In this document: positions 23,301 to 33,535 of the stretch, one piece after another
How positions within the stretch are numbered: position 1 is the first letter of the stretch
Layout: each line of letters opens with the position of its first letter
Source: Pelobates cultripes
Taxonomy: Eukaryota; Chordata; Amphibia; Anura; Pelobatidae
Length of the DNA: 64,000 nucleotides
Assembly: GCA_933207985.1 (NCBI GenBank)
Contig: OW240912.1
Coordinates: 366,665,165-366,729,164, forward strand
Reading direction: 5' to 3'
Notes under the pieces: model-generated
Seen by the model: the letters and a program-made list of their open reading frames with translations, nothing else
Told to the model about the DNA's origin: nothing
The model's database searches: none
Program-made: the position numbers and the translations under genes

Positions 23301-26300
23301 TTCATAGCCTCCAAAAAAGAAGAAGTATCCGGGCACTTCTCTCAGCAGCGTGCTGGACAAACCGTGATAAAACCCCATTGGACCATCTGTACGTAGAATA
23401 CTCTTTACCACTGACCACACTGTGCTATGGAGATGACAGGACTAACAGGTTATTATGGTCATTGCATGTTAGTTAGAAATTACAACTTCCACCAGTCTCA
23501 AAAGAGATTTGTCTTTTAAATCCCGAATCAGAAACCCAGGATGGCAATATTTACCCAAAATACATGCTTTGGCATCATGTGTATTTTATGTTATAGGATT
23601 TATTTATTTTTTATTTTAGGGCTAGGTTCAGGCTAGTGCAGCACAGGGAAAAGATTGTTGCTGCTCTCCTCAGTTTAATTCTTCTCCCATAAATGATTTG
23701 CTGGGAGGGAAACTGAGGAGAGAGAATTGCACTAGATCAGTGATTTCCAACCCAGTCCTCAAGTACACCCCAACAGTGCAGGATGCAGGGATTACAATAA
23801 AAGACACACCAGGGTAAGCCCTAACTCCTGGTCTGTTAGGGGGTACTTGAGGACTGGGTTGGGAACCCCTGCACTAGATTATTTAAATTGTGAATTTAAA
23901 GTAAATTTCAGATTCAAGTTAAAATAGCCAAACTGGAACAATACTCTGCCATCTATCTTTCCACTTTGGCTGCTTTAGCTTTCAATTTGAAATTCACTAT
24001 GAATTCTCACGTTAGTGAACAACCCTGTGTGTGTCTCCCCAGCCCCTCTCCTGTGATATTAGTATGGAATTTAACAACATTATATTCTTACACTGATCAG
24101 CAACAACATTAAAACCACTTACATAGATTATATTGTTACAATGGCACCCATCAAGAGGTGGAATAGATTAGTCAGTTCTTAAATTTCATGTGTCCGAAGC
24201 AGGATATAATGGGCAAGTGAAAAGATCTGAGTGACTTTGACTAGGGCCAAATAGTGATGGCTAGACAACTGGGTCAGTACATCTCCAAACTGGTTACCAG
24301 TGGTTAGTACTTACCAAAAGTGATGCAAGGAAGGACAACAGGTTAACCGATGTTAGGATAGTGGGTGCCCAGGACTCATTGATGTATGGGGAGTGATGAC
24401 AAGCCCATCTGGTCTAATCACACAGAAGAGCTCCTGTAGCCCAAGTTACTGAAAAACGTAATATTGGCCAAGATAGAAAGGTATCCGAACACACAGCGCA
24501 TCACAGTTTTCTGTGTATGGGGCATCGCTACCACGGACTGGCAAGTGTGCCCATGATGACCCCTGTCCACCACTGAAAGCGTCTTCAAAGGGAACACGAG
24601 CATCAGATCTGAACCATGGAACAACGGAAGAAGGTCTGATGAACCACATTTTCTTTTACAGTATCGCACAAAAGTGAATACACCCCTCACATTTTTGTAA
24701 ATATTTTATTATTTCTTTTGATGTGACAACACTGAAGAAATTACACTATCCTACAATGTAAAGTAGTAAGTGTACAGCCTGTATAACAGTGTAAATTTCT
24801 TGTCCCCTATAAAATAATTCAACACACAGCCATTAATGTCTAAACTGTTGGCAACAAAAGTGAGTACACCCCTAAGTGGGAATGTCCAAATTGGGCCCAA
24901 AGTGTCAATATTTTGTGTGGCCACCATTATTTTCCAGCAATGCCTTAACCCTCATGGTCATGGAGTTCACCAGAGCTTTACAGGTTGCCACTGGAGTCCT
25001 CTTCCACTCCTCCATGATGAAATCACGGAGCTGGTGGATGTTAGAGACCTTGAGCTCCCCCACCTTCCGTTTCAGGATGCCCCACAGATGCTCAATAGGG
25101 TTTAGGTCTGGAGACATGCTTGGCCATGTGTTTTGAGTTATTTTAAGGAGACAGCAAATTTACACTGTTATACAGGCTGTAAACTTACTACTTTACATTG
25201 TAGCAGAGTGTCATTTCTTCCGTGTTGTCACATGAAAAGATATAATAAAATATTTACAAAAATGTGAGGGGTGTACTCACTTTTGTGAGATACTGTAGAT
25301 CAGATGTATGGCTAGGTGCATGTGCCTCATTTACCGGGAGAAGAGATGGTAGCATGATGCACTATGGGAAGAAGGCAGGCCAGTGGAGGCAGTGTTATGC
25401 TCTGGGCAATGTTCTGCTGGGAAACAGTCCTAGCATTCATGTGGATGTTACTTTAACATGTACCACGTACTTAGAGTTTGCTACAGACCACATACACCCC
25501 TTCATGGCACCTGATGCCTGTGCCTTTTTTCAGAAGAATAATTCGCCCTGCCACACTGCTAAAATAATTGTTCATGAATGGTTTGAGGAACATGACAAAG
25601 AGTTCAAGATGTTGCCTTGGCCTCTAAATTCCCCAGATCTCAATCCGATTGAGGAACTATGGGATGTGCTGAAAAACAAATCAGATCCACTTCCAGCTTG
25701 CAGGACTTAAAAGATCTGCTTATAACGTATTGGTGCCAGATACCACAGGACACATTCAGGGGTCTTTACATTACAGTTGTTTTGGCAGCACAAAGGGGAC
25801 CTACACGATTTTAATATTGCTGCTGATCAGTGTGTGTGTCTATATATATATATTTATTTATTTATTTATTTATTTATGCTATATATATTTAAGTAATTAT
25901 ATACAGGGTAGGCCAAAATTCATGGTAGGGTTTGAGGAGTCCATAACTTTTTATTAATATACTAATTTCAGTGATATTACATGCAATGAATGCTTATTGT
26001 GTGGAGATGTGTTTGACTAGGTACGGAAGATGACATCTTTTAAATAATCTCCATTTGCCTCCTCGCAAACTTGGGCTCTTTCAATTGCTTGTTCATAACA
26101 TTAGTTAATGCTTAATGCTCAAATTTCTGCTCAATAACTTCTTGTGAAGTCATCCTGCACTAGATGGTGCATTTGGTAGGGTGCAATTATGCATCACAGA
26201 AATGATAGTTTTGCTTATTAAAGAAGACATTTAAATGAAAATGAACTTTGTCAGACATGATGAGTTGATGAATAAATTAATTGTTTTCTCTGGTTAATTT

Positions 26301-29300
26301 GTTGCTCCTTCTTGACATTACCCATGATGACTCACAAGACAGTTATATTATACTGAACAAAATTTTAAATGCAACACCTTTGTTTTTCATGAGCTGAACT
26401 CAATGATCTAAGACTTCTTCTATGTACACAAAAGGCCTATTTCTCTCAAATATTGTTCACAAATCTGTCTAAATCTGTGTTAGTGAGCACTTCTCCTTTG
26501 CCGAGATAATCTATCCACCTCACAGGTGTGGCATGTCAAGATGCTGATTAGACAGCATGATTATTGCACAGGTGTGCCTTTGGCTGGCCACAATAAAAGG
26601 CCACTCTAAAATGTGCAGTTTTATAACACATCACAATGCCACAGATGTTGCAAATTTTGAGGGAGCGTGCAATTGGCATGCTGACTGCAGTAATGTCCAC
26701 CAGAGCTGTTGCCGGTGAATTGAATGTTCATTTCTCTACCATAAGCCATCTCCAAAGGCATTTCAGAGAATTTGGCAGTTCATCCAACTGGCCTCACAAC
26801 CGCAGACCATGTGTAACCACACCAGCCCAGGACCTCCACATCCAGCATCTTCACCTACAAGATCGTCTAAGACCAGCCACTCGGACAGTTGCTGCAACAA
26901 TCGGTTTGCATAGCCAAAGAATTTCTGCAGAAACCGTCTCAGGGAAGCTCATCTGCATGCTCGTTGTCCTCATCGGGGTCTCAACCTGATTGCAGTTCAT
27001 CGATGTAACAGACTTGAGTGGGCAAATGCTCACATTTGATGGCGTCTAGCACTTTGGAGAGGTGCTCTCTTCACGGATGAATCCTGGTTTTCACTGTACA
27101 GGGCAGATGGCAGACAACGTGAATGGCGTCATGTAGGTGAGCGGTTTGCTGATGTCAGCATTGTGGATCGAGTGGCCCATGGTGGCGGAGGGGTTATGGT
27201 ATGGGCAGGCATATGTCATGGACAACGAACACATGGCATTTTATTGATGGCATTTTGAATACGCAGAGATACCATGACGAGATCCTGAGGTCCATTGTTG
27301 TGCCATTCATCCACGACCATCACCTCATGTTGCAGCATGATAATGCACGGCCCCATGTTGCAAGGATCTGTACACAATTCCTAGAAGCTGAAAACATCCC
27401 AGTTCTTGCATGGCCAGCATACTCACTGGACATGTCACCCATTGAGCATGTTTAGGATGCTCTCGATCGGCATATACGACTGTGTGTACCAGGTCCTGCC
27501 AATATCCAGCAACTTCGCACAGCCATTGAAGAGGCGTGGACCAACATTCCACAGGCCACAATCAACAACCCGATCAACTCTATGCAAAGGATATGTGTTG
27601 TGTGAGGCAAATGGTGGTCTCACCAGATACTGACTGGTTTTCCAAACCCCCCTCCCAAACTCCCCCGGTCCCTCCTGGACCCCAGCAATAGAGTAAAACT
27701 GCACATTTTAGAGTGGCCTTTTATTGTGGCCAGCTTAAGGCACACCTTTGCAATAACCATGCTGTCTAATCAGCATCTTGATATGCCACACCTGTGAGGT
27801 GGATGGATCATCTCGGCAAAGGAGAAGTGCTCATTAACACAGATTTAGACAGATTTGTGAACAATATTTGAGAGAAATATGCCTTTTGTGTACATAGAAA
27901 AGTCTTAGATCTTTGAGTTCAGCTCATGAAAAGTGGAGAGGAAAACAAAAGTGTTGCGTTTACAATTTTGTTAAGTATATATACCTGCAACTAAAAAAAA
28001 AATCAACTACCAACAAATAATTTATATGCCTGTCAAATCCAAGTCTGAATCTGGTGTCATATAGTGAGGGTGGTGATATTGATTAAGTTGCTCTTGCAAT
28101 GTGTGTGAATTGTTGAATATTGATGTGAAGTGTGAATTGTGTGCATGGCAGGATTAGTACATTACAAAATAAATTCTAGGGTAACTTACTTTTGGCCTTC
28201 TATAATGTTCCCAGATAACTTCATTTCATGCATGGCCTGAAGACGACATTTCACGAGCTCTGTAGGACAAAGGGCCAATGAAGCAAATGCAGCTGCAATG
28301 GAGCCTGCAGTCGCATTGTGTAGATTACTAAAATGCAGGCACAAAGATTAAACTTCAAAACGCTCTTCTCCAACATAAAATAAATGCCAAATGTTGAAAA
28401 TGTTTCAAGATATACAATGGGAAACTTAGTTATTTATATGTTAATTAAGTTAGTAGATAGAGTGAAACTTAGATTTGTTAATTTTTCTGTTACGTTTTAG
28501 TACGTTAGATTACTTTTTAGTACAGAATACTTTGATATATTTTTTGATTAAGGTTTTTTTTTATAATTAAATTATTAACCTCTTAATTACTATGTTCTTT
28601 AAATGTTATTAAAACAAGAAAAATATTTGTAGCATGGCTTTCATAGTTAGCACACACATACAAGATAACAAATTAATTTTATGTATAGATTCTGTGCTGG
28701 GATAGCTAAAAATAAAATGATGTAAATGTGCACAATTCAATTGTCAGTTATTTGTTTATTGTTTAGCATTTTATTATTATTTTATTATTTATATAGCGCC
28801 ATCAGATTCCGTAGCACTGTATAATGGGATACTGAAGTACTGGGGCAGTAAAATATTTTAGAGATCAATGGTATCCCTTACCTTGAAATATTTCAGACCC
28901 TGTCTGGGACAGGGTCTCAAATATTGGCATAGAAGCAATAATACCACTGACATCATGTATACAGTAGCTGTGGCAAAAACAGATACATATATATAAAAAA
29001 GTTCTCTGTGTATGGGTATTTTAAATTAGCACTGTCACTGTCTGGGGACTTTGCAGAACTTGCAAAGATTCTATCTAATGTGTTCTATCTTTATGAAATA
29101 CAAATTTTTCAGGGGGAGCGGGTGTGACAGTGTCGCTTTAATTAAACCAAATTGCATAAAGTAGGTACAATGAGATCAAGAACCTGCGCTATAAAGCCAG
29201 GGTATTGCAAGCTAATATTGTACTCAGTATCTCATATCCCTCCCTTCTTTCCCCAAAAAGTTGATAGAGAGAGTGGGAGGAGCTTGGATATTATCATTTA

Positions 29301-31810
29301 CAATCTCTCTGAAGACATGCAGAAGGGACATTCAGGGCTCTGATAAAGAAGCAGACATTTGTTTTGCTGCAGGGTGAAAAGCAACACTGGAGCAAAGGGG
29401 ATGGTAAATGGAACATTATGGGCCAAATTGAATTAGGCATTGCTTTTCACAGCAAAATGAAAGTTGCATGTGTGAACATGTTTTTAGAAAGGAAGGGGTT
29501 AATGCGATCATGTCCAATTAATTAAATTCACTGCAATTCATCTGTGCTACCAACATTTCCTGATTTTCTTATTTAGGACATTTATTACTTTGTGTCACAC
29601 TGACCTTAGAGGTGCGTTCTTCCCTAACCCAATAACGTGCCTCACAACTCTTTGACAGAACCCATAGCTCATAAAAAGCACAGAGTTCTCCGCTATGTTG
29701 GCAATAAGTGCTGGGCTGGTCCCTTTATAGAAACCCCTGAACCCAATCTGTTTGTACGTCTTCACCGCACAGTCCATAAGCCCTCGGTACAGGTTAGGAA
29801 ATGTTTGCATCTTCACCTTGGCAGTGTCAAAGGGTTGTCCTGTTAATACACAAGCAGTGCCACCTGGAAATATAATGTCATAAAAGATGAATAAATAATA
29901 AATATTAAAAGAAAAATAATTATCTTAATGGTTATTTTAACTCGTCTGCAACATTGCAGGCCTCCCAATCATCCCGATTTTGACAGGACAGTCCTGATTT
30001 CAGGGCCCTGTCACATCATTTTGACTTTGCTTCTCTGGTGTCCCACTTTTGAGGACAGCAAAGAACTGTCCCCAAAAAGCATAGAATAAGCCCACCATTA
30101 GAGTGAAACAGCGCTATCTGCATTATCCGCACTTAGTGGGCTGGCCAGCTTGATTGGCAGGCAGCCTGGTGTGAGAAAATTCTTTGGAGATGTAGAGGGA
30201 CTAGTTCATATTAGCTTACAATCTAGGTTGAAATTACATATAGAACACAAGAGAAAATACAGTGGAGGACACTAATGCAGTAATTTTTACACTGCTGACT
30301 GCAACATGAATTAATAGCTATAGTGGGCCAATGTAAGTTTTGGTAACCTCAGTAAGTAGTGAGTTTCAGTTATCATAACTGAAAATGATAAGCTTATCAA
30401 CATGCCTTGCAAAATTAAAGTATTTGGAGACAGGCTGAGAGTAAAAGAGAGACCTGAGTCAAAACTAGTACCAAGATGTGAGCTTGCCATTAGTGTTCAT
30501 TGGTGTTCAATTTACTTACAGTGAGGTTTGGTATTAATGAAGGAGAGATATAAAGCTTAGGGGCATACCTATCAAAGTGTACAAAGAGGAGCAACATTGT
30601 ACCAGTGGCATGTATCTGCTGGTTTCACTTGTCTCCAGGGGGAAAGCCCCACATTTAGTACTTTAGACCACTTGTTAGACAGAACACTTTGATAAATAGG
30701 CCACATTGAGTTTAAAGAGACATGTCATTGGTTGGAGACAAAATAGAGGCAGCTTACGGGACACTCTAGGAGGTCAGGAGAGAGATTGAGTTGAAAGGTA
30801 GATGTGGGTGTTGTTAGTATATAGTTGTTATGGGAATCCAAAGAAACTAGTAAGATTCTCTGTCATGTTGGCATTCATGTGAAAAATTATTATTGAGAAG
30901 AATTCATATAAGTCCTTCTTTTAATTCTCTTTCATAACTTTCCATGTTTGAAAGCAGCCAAAGTTTAGAGAATGGATGCTTGAGATGCTGTACAGAGCTA
31001 TTCTGCACAGATTATTATACATTTATATAGTAGAATCTTTCTAATCTATCTGTACTTATTGCATAAAGCCATACTGCACACCAGGGGTTTATACGACAGG
31101 TGCAGTGTTATGGAAATCAATTGATTGTGACCAGTGTCTCTTTAAAGGAACACTACAGCTTTGGGTTAACAGAGTGCCCTCTCTTTCTTACATTATAAAA
31201 GTAAAACTGGTAATCGGTCATTTTATAACGTCTCTGGGATGTTTGATTGACAAACATGAGGGTCTTTTTCCTTTACTGTGCACATATCTTTCCAAATGTA
31301 AAATTACTGGTCCTCCAGCATTCGACCTACCGGGTCTTTATCAATCTTGATAAAGACCTGTTAAGGTCGAAACGTTGCTGCTTTTGCCCCAAAAGGCCGC
31401 TATTTTTGTTATCCCAGAGTGCCTGAACCGTTATTTTTTCTACATATCTTGGAAGGGAGGCCTGGCCAGCCCTGACTTCAGAGCACCTGGGTTATTTGGT
31501 GAGTGCGGTATCCAGTACGTCTCTACTATAAACAGGCCGTCACACAGGTATTAATGTGCCATGCCAGAAAATGTCTGGCAATTAATATGTTTGATAGCAA
31601 GTCTACAGTCCTCTCCACCTGCTGACAGAACAAATACTAATCAAAGCATCCATCACAGGTCAGAGTATGTCACATGTAGTGTGGCCTACACAATCACAAG
31701 TTACCTGCAGCTCCCGCTGTGAGGTCTATGGCTGCCTGAATGGTATGATTTGACTTCATGTTGTTCTTTTAACAATACGATTCTATCCCTGAGCAGCAGA
31801 ACATTGGAAG
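18053..31810 (-). CDS. SLC25A15: SLC25A15, mitochondrial ornithine carrier 1 (whole gene)
   Basis: This inner-membrane carrier of the SLC25 family exchanges cytosolic ornithine for matrix citrulline in the urea cycle. Loss in humans causes HHH syndrome. Six coding exons on the minus strand (31759-31705, 29863-29605, 28327-28190, 23424-23252, 20562-20404, 18174-18053) join in phase to 301 codons, the human length. All introns are GT-AG. The three carrier signatures are visible: QPFDTAK (P29-D31-K34), CPTELVK (P126-E128-K131) and FPVDCVK (P230-D232-K235). Substrate-region residues E77, R179 and E180 are kept. R276 corresponds to human R275 because of one extra residue near 203. The first coding exon also carries 5' UTR up to 31810, and an upstream non-coding exon is expected. 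No disabling change is seen. Confidence 0.96.
19620..19755 (+). mobile_element. L2-like 3' tail
   Basis: GATTGTAAGCTCACGGGCAG, then TTGTACAGCACTGCGGAA, then a TATAAAT-like stretch and (AAT)n. It is the same 3' end as at 4640-4716, with no ORF attached. Confidence 0.65.
20333..20390. repeat. AT/CA microsatellite beside SLC25A15 exon 5
   Basis: A short (CA)n is followed by about 22 uninterrupted AT repeats. On the gene strand it starts roughly 13 bases after the exon 5 donor, so length variation occurs very near a splice site. Confidence 0.95.
20404..20562 (-). CDS. SLC25A15: SLC25A15 coding exon 5
   Basis: Residues 209-261 with codon 262 split. It contains the third carrier signature [11 protein letters not shown] and the [10 protein letters not shown] block. 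The acceptor is CCTTCCTAG. The donor GAAG|gtatac sits about a dozen bases from a long AT microsatellite in the intron. Confidence 0.95.
20563..23251 (-). other. SLC25A15 intron 4 (between exons 4 and 5)
   Basis: It contains a palindromic MITE (about 21060-21235) and a ~100-bp tandem repeat (about 21957-22480). The remainder is AT-rich and unassigned. Confidence 0.55.
21957..22480. repeat. Minisatellite, about 100-bp period, five copies
   Basis: Each unit starts near CATCTGAGCTACCAG-type sequence and runs through TAGAGCAGGTAGTTGCTC, TATTTG, TGTCTAACCACCATTCTATC and ATCAATGTTGTTATC. Unit starts fall near 21957, 22057, 22162, 22262 and 22377. Copies differ at perhaps a tenth of positions, so the array is not very recent. 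Confidence 0.85.
23252..23424 (-). CDS. SLC25A15: SLC25A15 coding exon 4
   Basis: Residues 151-208 with codon 209 split. [20 protein letters not shown] includes R179 and E180. The segment [12 protein letters not shown] has one residue more than the human protein. The acceptor is TCTCCATAG and the donor CTGG|gtaggt. Confidence 0.95.
23738..23871. mobile_element. Short hAT-like MITE with perfect 8-bp duplication
   Basis: Termini are CAGTGATTTCCAACCCAGTC and GGACTGGGTTGGGAACCCCTG-like. The 134-bp element is flanked on both sides by CACTAGAT (23730-23737 and 23872-23879). The arms pair well over about 35 bp. Confidence 0.88.
24091..25832 (+). mobile_element. Tc1-like transposon, decayed, with a nested element
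   Basis: Inverted ends are CACTGATCAGCAACAACATT (24091) and the complementary GCTGCTGATCAGTG (25832). Between them are broken pieces of a Tc1 transposase. The clearest is at about 25299-25710, with [10 protein letters not shown] and [14 protein letters not shown], the last part of the DDE domain. The middle is interrupted by another element at 24659-25295. Frameshifts and stops make it inactive. It lies in SLC25A15 intron 3. Confidence 0.82.
24659..25295 (-). mobile_element. Deleted Tc1-like element nested in another
   Basis: The ends CAGTATCGCACAAAAGTG and CACTTTTGTGAGATACTG are inverted and flanked by TA on each side (24657-24658 and 25296-25297). The minus strand at 25117-24905 keeps only the transposase C-terminus ([17 protein letters not shown]). 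Host transposon sequence reads across the site once this 637-bp copy is discounted. Confidence 0.88.
25841..25880. repeat. TA then TTTA microsatellite
   Basis: About seven TA units are followed by about seven ATTT units just beyond the right end of the Tc1-like element. Confidence 0.85.
25905..26345. other. Unassigned repeat-like sequence
   Basis: ACAGGGTAGGCCAAAATTCATGG at the left looks like the terminus of a mariner-like element. A short reverse-coded transposase-like stretch may follow, but I could not confirm a right end. Kept as unassigned. Confidence 0.3.
26351..27977 (+). mobile_element. Tc1-like transposon with long terminal inverted repeats
   Basis: The ends TACTGAACAAAATTTTAAAT and its diverged complement (near 27955-27977) are flanked by TA. 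The inverted repeats extend about 240-270 bp, much longer than simple Tc1 ends. The plus-strand transposase begins [16 protein letters not shown] at 26636. It keeps [15 protein letters not shown] (first Asp), HDNARPHVA (second Asp) and a decayed third motif, DMSPIEHV followed by a stop. Several frameshifts and stops break it. It lies in SLC25A15 intron 3. Confidence 0.9.
26636..27640 (+). pseudogene. Tc1-like transposase, broken
   Basis: This is the remnant of a DDE transposase that would have cut and pasted the surrounding element. N-terminal helix-turn-helix sequence occupies roughly the first 110 codons ([14 protein letters not shown]). The frame then shifts near 26985, resumes with the catalytic DES region near 27075, shifts again near 27255, and reads HDNARPH near 27338-27358. 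A stop follows SPIEHV near 27450. It is not expected to be active. Confidence 0.85.
28190..28327 (-). CDS. SLC25A15: SLC25A15 coding exon 3
   Basis: Residues 105-150 with codon 151 split. It contains the second carrier signature [11 protein letters not shown]. The acceptor is GCATTTTAG and the donor CAAAA|gtaagt. Confidence 0.95.
28328..29604 (-). other. SLC25A15 intron 2
   Basis: AT-rich, with an L2 tail in reverse orientation at 28768-28840 (TTATTATTATTTATATAGCG then CCGTAGCACTGTATAATG). No gene seen. Confidence 0.55.
28768..28840 (-). mobile_element. L2-like 3' tail (reverse)
   Basis: On the minus strand it reads ACAGTGCTACGGAATCTG, GGCGCTATATAAAT and (AAT)n, the L2-type end also found at 4716. 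Confidence 0.65.
29605..29863 (-). CDS. SLC25A15: SLC25A15 coding exon 2
   Basis: Residues 19-104, with codon 105 split. It includes the first carrier signature QPFDTAK and E77 in NIAENSV. The acceptor is TTTCCAG and the donor CTAAG|gtcagt. The [20 protein letters not shown] block is essentially that of other vertebrates. Confidence 0.95.
29864..31704 (-). other. SLC25A15 intron 1 (coding)
   Basis: Mostly unassigned. From about 31142 it contains a T2-like end (TTTAAAGGAACACTACAG) and at 31333-31376 a hairpin with a hammerhead-like sequence. No gene seen. Confidence 0.5.
31333..31376 (+). other. Hammerhead-like hairpin motif
   Basis: GGTCTTTATCAA (31333-31344) pairs with TTGATAAAGACC (31347-31358). 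The final GACC could instead pair with GGTC at 31365-31368, followed by GAAACGTT. The second fold has the outline of a hammerhead core (CUGAUGA, stem, GAAA), but the first box is TTGATAA, so the catalytic G and C are not both kept. Probably a decayed repeat. Confidence 0.35.
31705..31810 (-). CDS. SLC25A15: SLC25A15 coding exon 1 with 5' UTR
   Basis: The ATG is at 31759-31757 and the exon codes 18 residues ([18 protein letters not shown]) plus one base. The donor CTGCAG|gtaac lies at 31704. The strong acceptor TTTCTTTTTAG just above 31810 shows that the 5' UTR is itself spliced, so the promoter lies further upstream (higher coordinates). Confidence 0.93.
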
Positions 31811-32845
31811 CTAAAAAGAAAACATGCATTAACTCAAAGACAATCACATAGCAGATAAATGGTCAGAATTCTCACAGTAATACTAAAAACCAAAAGGTTT
31901 GAGAAGAGGCTTAATTAGATATGTTCCAAATAGATATATTAAATCTAATCATGAAGAGAACTGAAGACAAAGTTGCACATATTTGGCCATAATAGTTATA
32001 ACATCCTCGGCTGAGATGTTTTTCTGTATTGTCAATTTTGGCCTAAATTTAGCAATTTGGTTTCCAATTCTCCACTTTTACCTTTCCGTGAATCACAGGT
32101 AGCAGCTGCTAACTAATACTTAATACCAAGTTGGTTTAAAGCATTGCTTTAGTGGAGCTTGGTTAAAATCTATTCTCAAAACACATTTAAGGCTTCAGAT
32201 GAGGTTTAAAGAATTAGCACAATATGGTCTAATAATTAATTATGGTTTATTGATTAATTATTGATTTTTCAGGTCATATTTTGCTTTCTACATTCTAGTG
32301 TATGGTTGTGAAAGAAAAACATAAGTCAACATTGCAGGTTTGCTTATCACAGCTGGCAGGTGTATTCAAGTACAAGTTCATTTTGTCACCTGGCAGAACT
32401 CGTGATTATTTTAACATCTCTTGCCATGAGATAGTCATGAGACACTAGAGATGCGAATCAGTGTTACTGTGTTGATCTATTCAATAGTCAATATAACAGC
32501 CGCTACAATTATACAAAAAAAAAACTACTTTTCTTCCACAGTATTCAGCCTTAAAAAGACCCCATGAGATTTCGTATCCACCAAATATACTGATCCCCAA
32601 TAATTTCTGGCATGACACAAGGGTAAAAATACTGTCCACTCTTTTCAGTAGAGAATAAAAAGTATGCCTTATATTTTTTCCAATAAAAACTATTACAAAA
32701 CAACAAAAAACTATATATATATGTATTTATTATAGAGTGGTAGACATATAGATAGATGATAGTTAGAAAGGTATATAGACAGATAGATAGACAGACAGAC
32801 AGATGGACAGACAGACTGATGGACAGATAGATATATAGATAGATG

Positions 32846-32883
<38 letters not shown>

Positions 32884-33535
32884 GAATATCTTGCTCTACC
32901 ATTCTATCCTTAGCATGCCCCCTGTTTTTCTGCAGCATATTCTTCATCTCCTTCCTTGCAGATTATGTATGACCATCATTGCATTGTTTATCTGTTATCT
33001 GCAGAGGATTCTAGATCTATCTCCCTGCAGAAGTGAAGGAATGCCCGAGCAAGCATTTGCTCGTATGGCATTTCTGTATGAGCAAGGGCAAGGCATCATG
33101 ATGCAGCAAAGTCACTCAATGGAGAAGTGCAGCAGTGGTAATTCTGTTTTTCTATGTACCTACACAGCTTTGTTCACTCTGGTAAATGCTGTTTACTGGG
33201 TGACTGAACAAGGCGCTCTCACGTCCATAGAAGTGACAATTCCACAATTATACTTATAGTTTTTCAAAACGTAAAAAAAAAACAACAACAATTAAATCAG
33301 GTTAAATTCTATTTTAATTCCTGGTAATTCTCACTGTTGGTCTCCCGTACCAGTTCAATGTACATATGATGTTCTTTCTAATTGCACTAAGAGAAATAGC
33401 ATCTCCTAACTGCTATTAACAACCTCTTCTAAGGCACCTGTCACCAAACTATTCAACTCTCGGACATATTCCTGTTTTGATAAAAATAAATATATGATGT
33501 TGGCACTCCGCACCCTTTTGTTTTAACCTCCAAAA
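31811..33535. other. Upstream of SLC25A15 coding exons: non-coding, microsatellite
   Basis: AT-rich sequence with a GATA-type microsatellite at about 32740-32882. The short open frame at 32891-33259 has no recognisable domain. No exon was identified. Confidence 0.5.
32740..32882. repeat. GATA/GACA microsatellite
   Basis: An interrupted AGAT/AGAC array, ending with about twelve clean GATA units. Confidence 0.95.
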
